Shown here: positions 63,465-64,000 of the stretch, one piece after another
Numbering within the stretch: position 1 is the first letter of the stretch
How the letters are laid out: each line of letters starts with the position of its first letter
Notes under the pieces: generated by a model
What the model was told of the DNA's origin: nothing
Databases searched by the model: none
The model's input: only the letters and a program-made list of their open reading frames with translations
Assembly (NCBI RefSeq): GCF_900457465.1
Contig: NZ_UAUU01000002.1
Location: 496,001 to 560,000 of the forward strand
DNA from: Sphingobacterium multivorum
GTDB lineage: Bacteria > Bacteroidota > Bacteroidia > Sphingobacteriales > Sphingobacteriaceae
Direction: 5' to 3'
DNA: 64,000 nt
Position numbers and translations under genes: made by a program

Positions 63465-64000
63465 ATGCTTAAAAATTATATCAAAATAGCATGGCGCAAC
63501 CTGATGAAAAACAAATCCTTCTCTTTGATTAACATCATCGGATTGGCGATCGGTATGGCCGGAGCATTACTTATAGCACTTTGGTTGCAAAACATGTTAA
63601 CCATGGACCGCTTTCATGAAAAGGGTGATCGCCTGCATGTATTGAGTAATCGAGACGAATTTCAGGGCGATAAATCAGCTTGGGCCTTCACTCCTAAAAT
63701 ATTAGGTCCCTCCTTGTCCGCCGATTTTCCAGATATAGAAACTTTTACCAGATATAATGAGAGCGGCCAATTTCTAACGACATTCAAGGATAAAAAACTG
63801 ATCGCAAATACTGTTTTCATCGATCCCGGTTTTTTCAAGATGTTTTCTTTGCCTTTTGTGAAAGGAGAACAGAATATTAGATTTGATAACCCTAAAGGCC
63901 TTGTTCTCACAGAAAGCTATGCCAAGGCTTTATTTGACAGCGAAGATCCCATTGGAAAATCAGTTCGGATAGACTCTGTTAATCAGGTCTCCGTACAGGC
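63465..64000 (+). CDS. MacB/FtsX-type ABC permease, paralog 10 (truncated by window edge)
   Basis: The first 178 residues are visible, from MLKNYIKIAWRNLMKNKSFS. The first transmembrane helix (about 21-44) and the start of the first periplasmic core domain, with ALFDSEDPIGKSVRID, are typical of this array. FTPKILGPSL recalls the TPGP segment of paralogs 1 and 3. The gene is 99 bp after paralog 9 and continues beyond the window, so the array is longer than seen here. Confidence 0.88.
   Translation, partial: MLKNYIKIAWRNLMKNKSFSLINIIGLAIGMAGALLIALWLQNMLTMDRFHEKGDRLHVLSNRDEFQGDKSAWAFTPKILGPSLSADFPDIETFTRYNESGQFLTTFKDKKLIANTVFIDPGFFKMFSLPFVKGEQNIRFDNPKGLVLTESYAKALFDSEDPIGKSVRIDSVNQVSVQ

Overview
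The window looks like a chromosomal segment of a Bacteroidota bacterium, most likely Sphingobacterium or a close relative. The basis is the protein set (DUF4886, DUF1080, two DinB proteins, MacB/FtsX permeases of about 800 residues), AT-rich spacers, few Shine-Dalgarno sites, and repeated Bacteroidota-type promoters (TTG, 18-21 nt, TAnnTTTG). The genus is inferred from recall, not from a search.

Layout. 1-10.5 kb is a mixed metabolic region: a beta-helix protein and a GH29 fucosidase on the minus strand, two DinB-fold proteins, an AlkD-like HEAT protein, an acetyl-CoA hydrolase/CoA-transferase, an AraC regulator, a DUF1080 protein, rpsT, a SpoU/TrmH methyltransferase, sucD and a DUF4886 protein. 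11.0-16.2 kb is a complete rRNA operon on the minus strand (16S, tRNA-Ile, tRNA-Ala, 23S, 5S) with two tandem promoters upstream. 17-32.2 kb is the core transcription/translation block on the minus strand. Read in its own direction it is tRNA-Thr(TGT), Tyr, Gly, Thr(GGT), tuf, tRNA-Trp, secE, nusG, an S41 peptidase, rplK, rplA, rplJ, rplL, rpoB, rpoC. The tRNA-tuf order is the same as in the E. coli tufB operon. The peptidase is an insertion in an otherwise conserved cluster. rpoB carries a one-base frameshift that is probably a sequence error.

32.4-34.4 kb holds an outer-membrane beta-barrel protein and a shortened methyltransferase-like protein. From 34.4 kb to the window end lies an export locus. 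TolC, a sigma-54-type response regulator and its histidine kinase form one minus-strand operon. Divergent from it are an HlyD-type adaptor, one MacB-type ATPase and at least ten tandem paralogous FtsX/MacB permeases; the last runs off the window and the eighth has a one-base frameshift. The 590-bp divergent spacer carries about eight short repeats at 11-bp spacing and a perfect 16-bp palindrome.

How it fits together. The export locus encodes every part of a MacAB-TolC-like tripartite machine, but with one ATPase for ten or more permeases. The likely reading is that one ATPase energises many permeases with diversified periplasmic domains, under an envelope-sensing NtrC-type system. This is the most interesting feature of the window.
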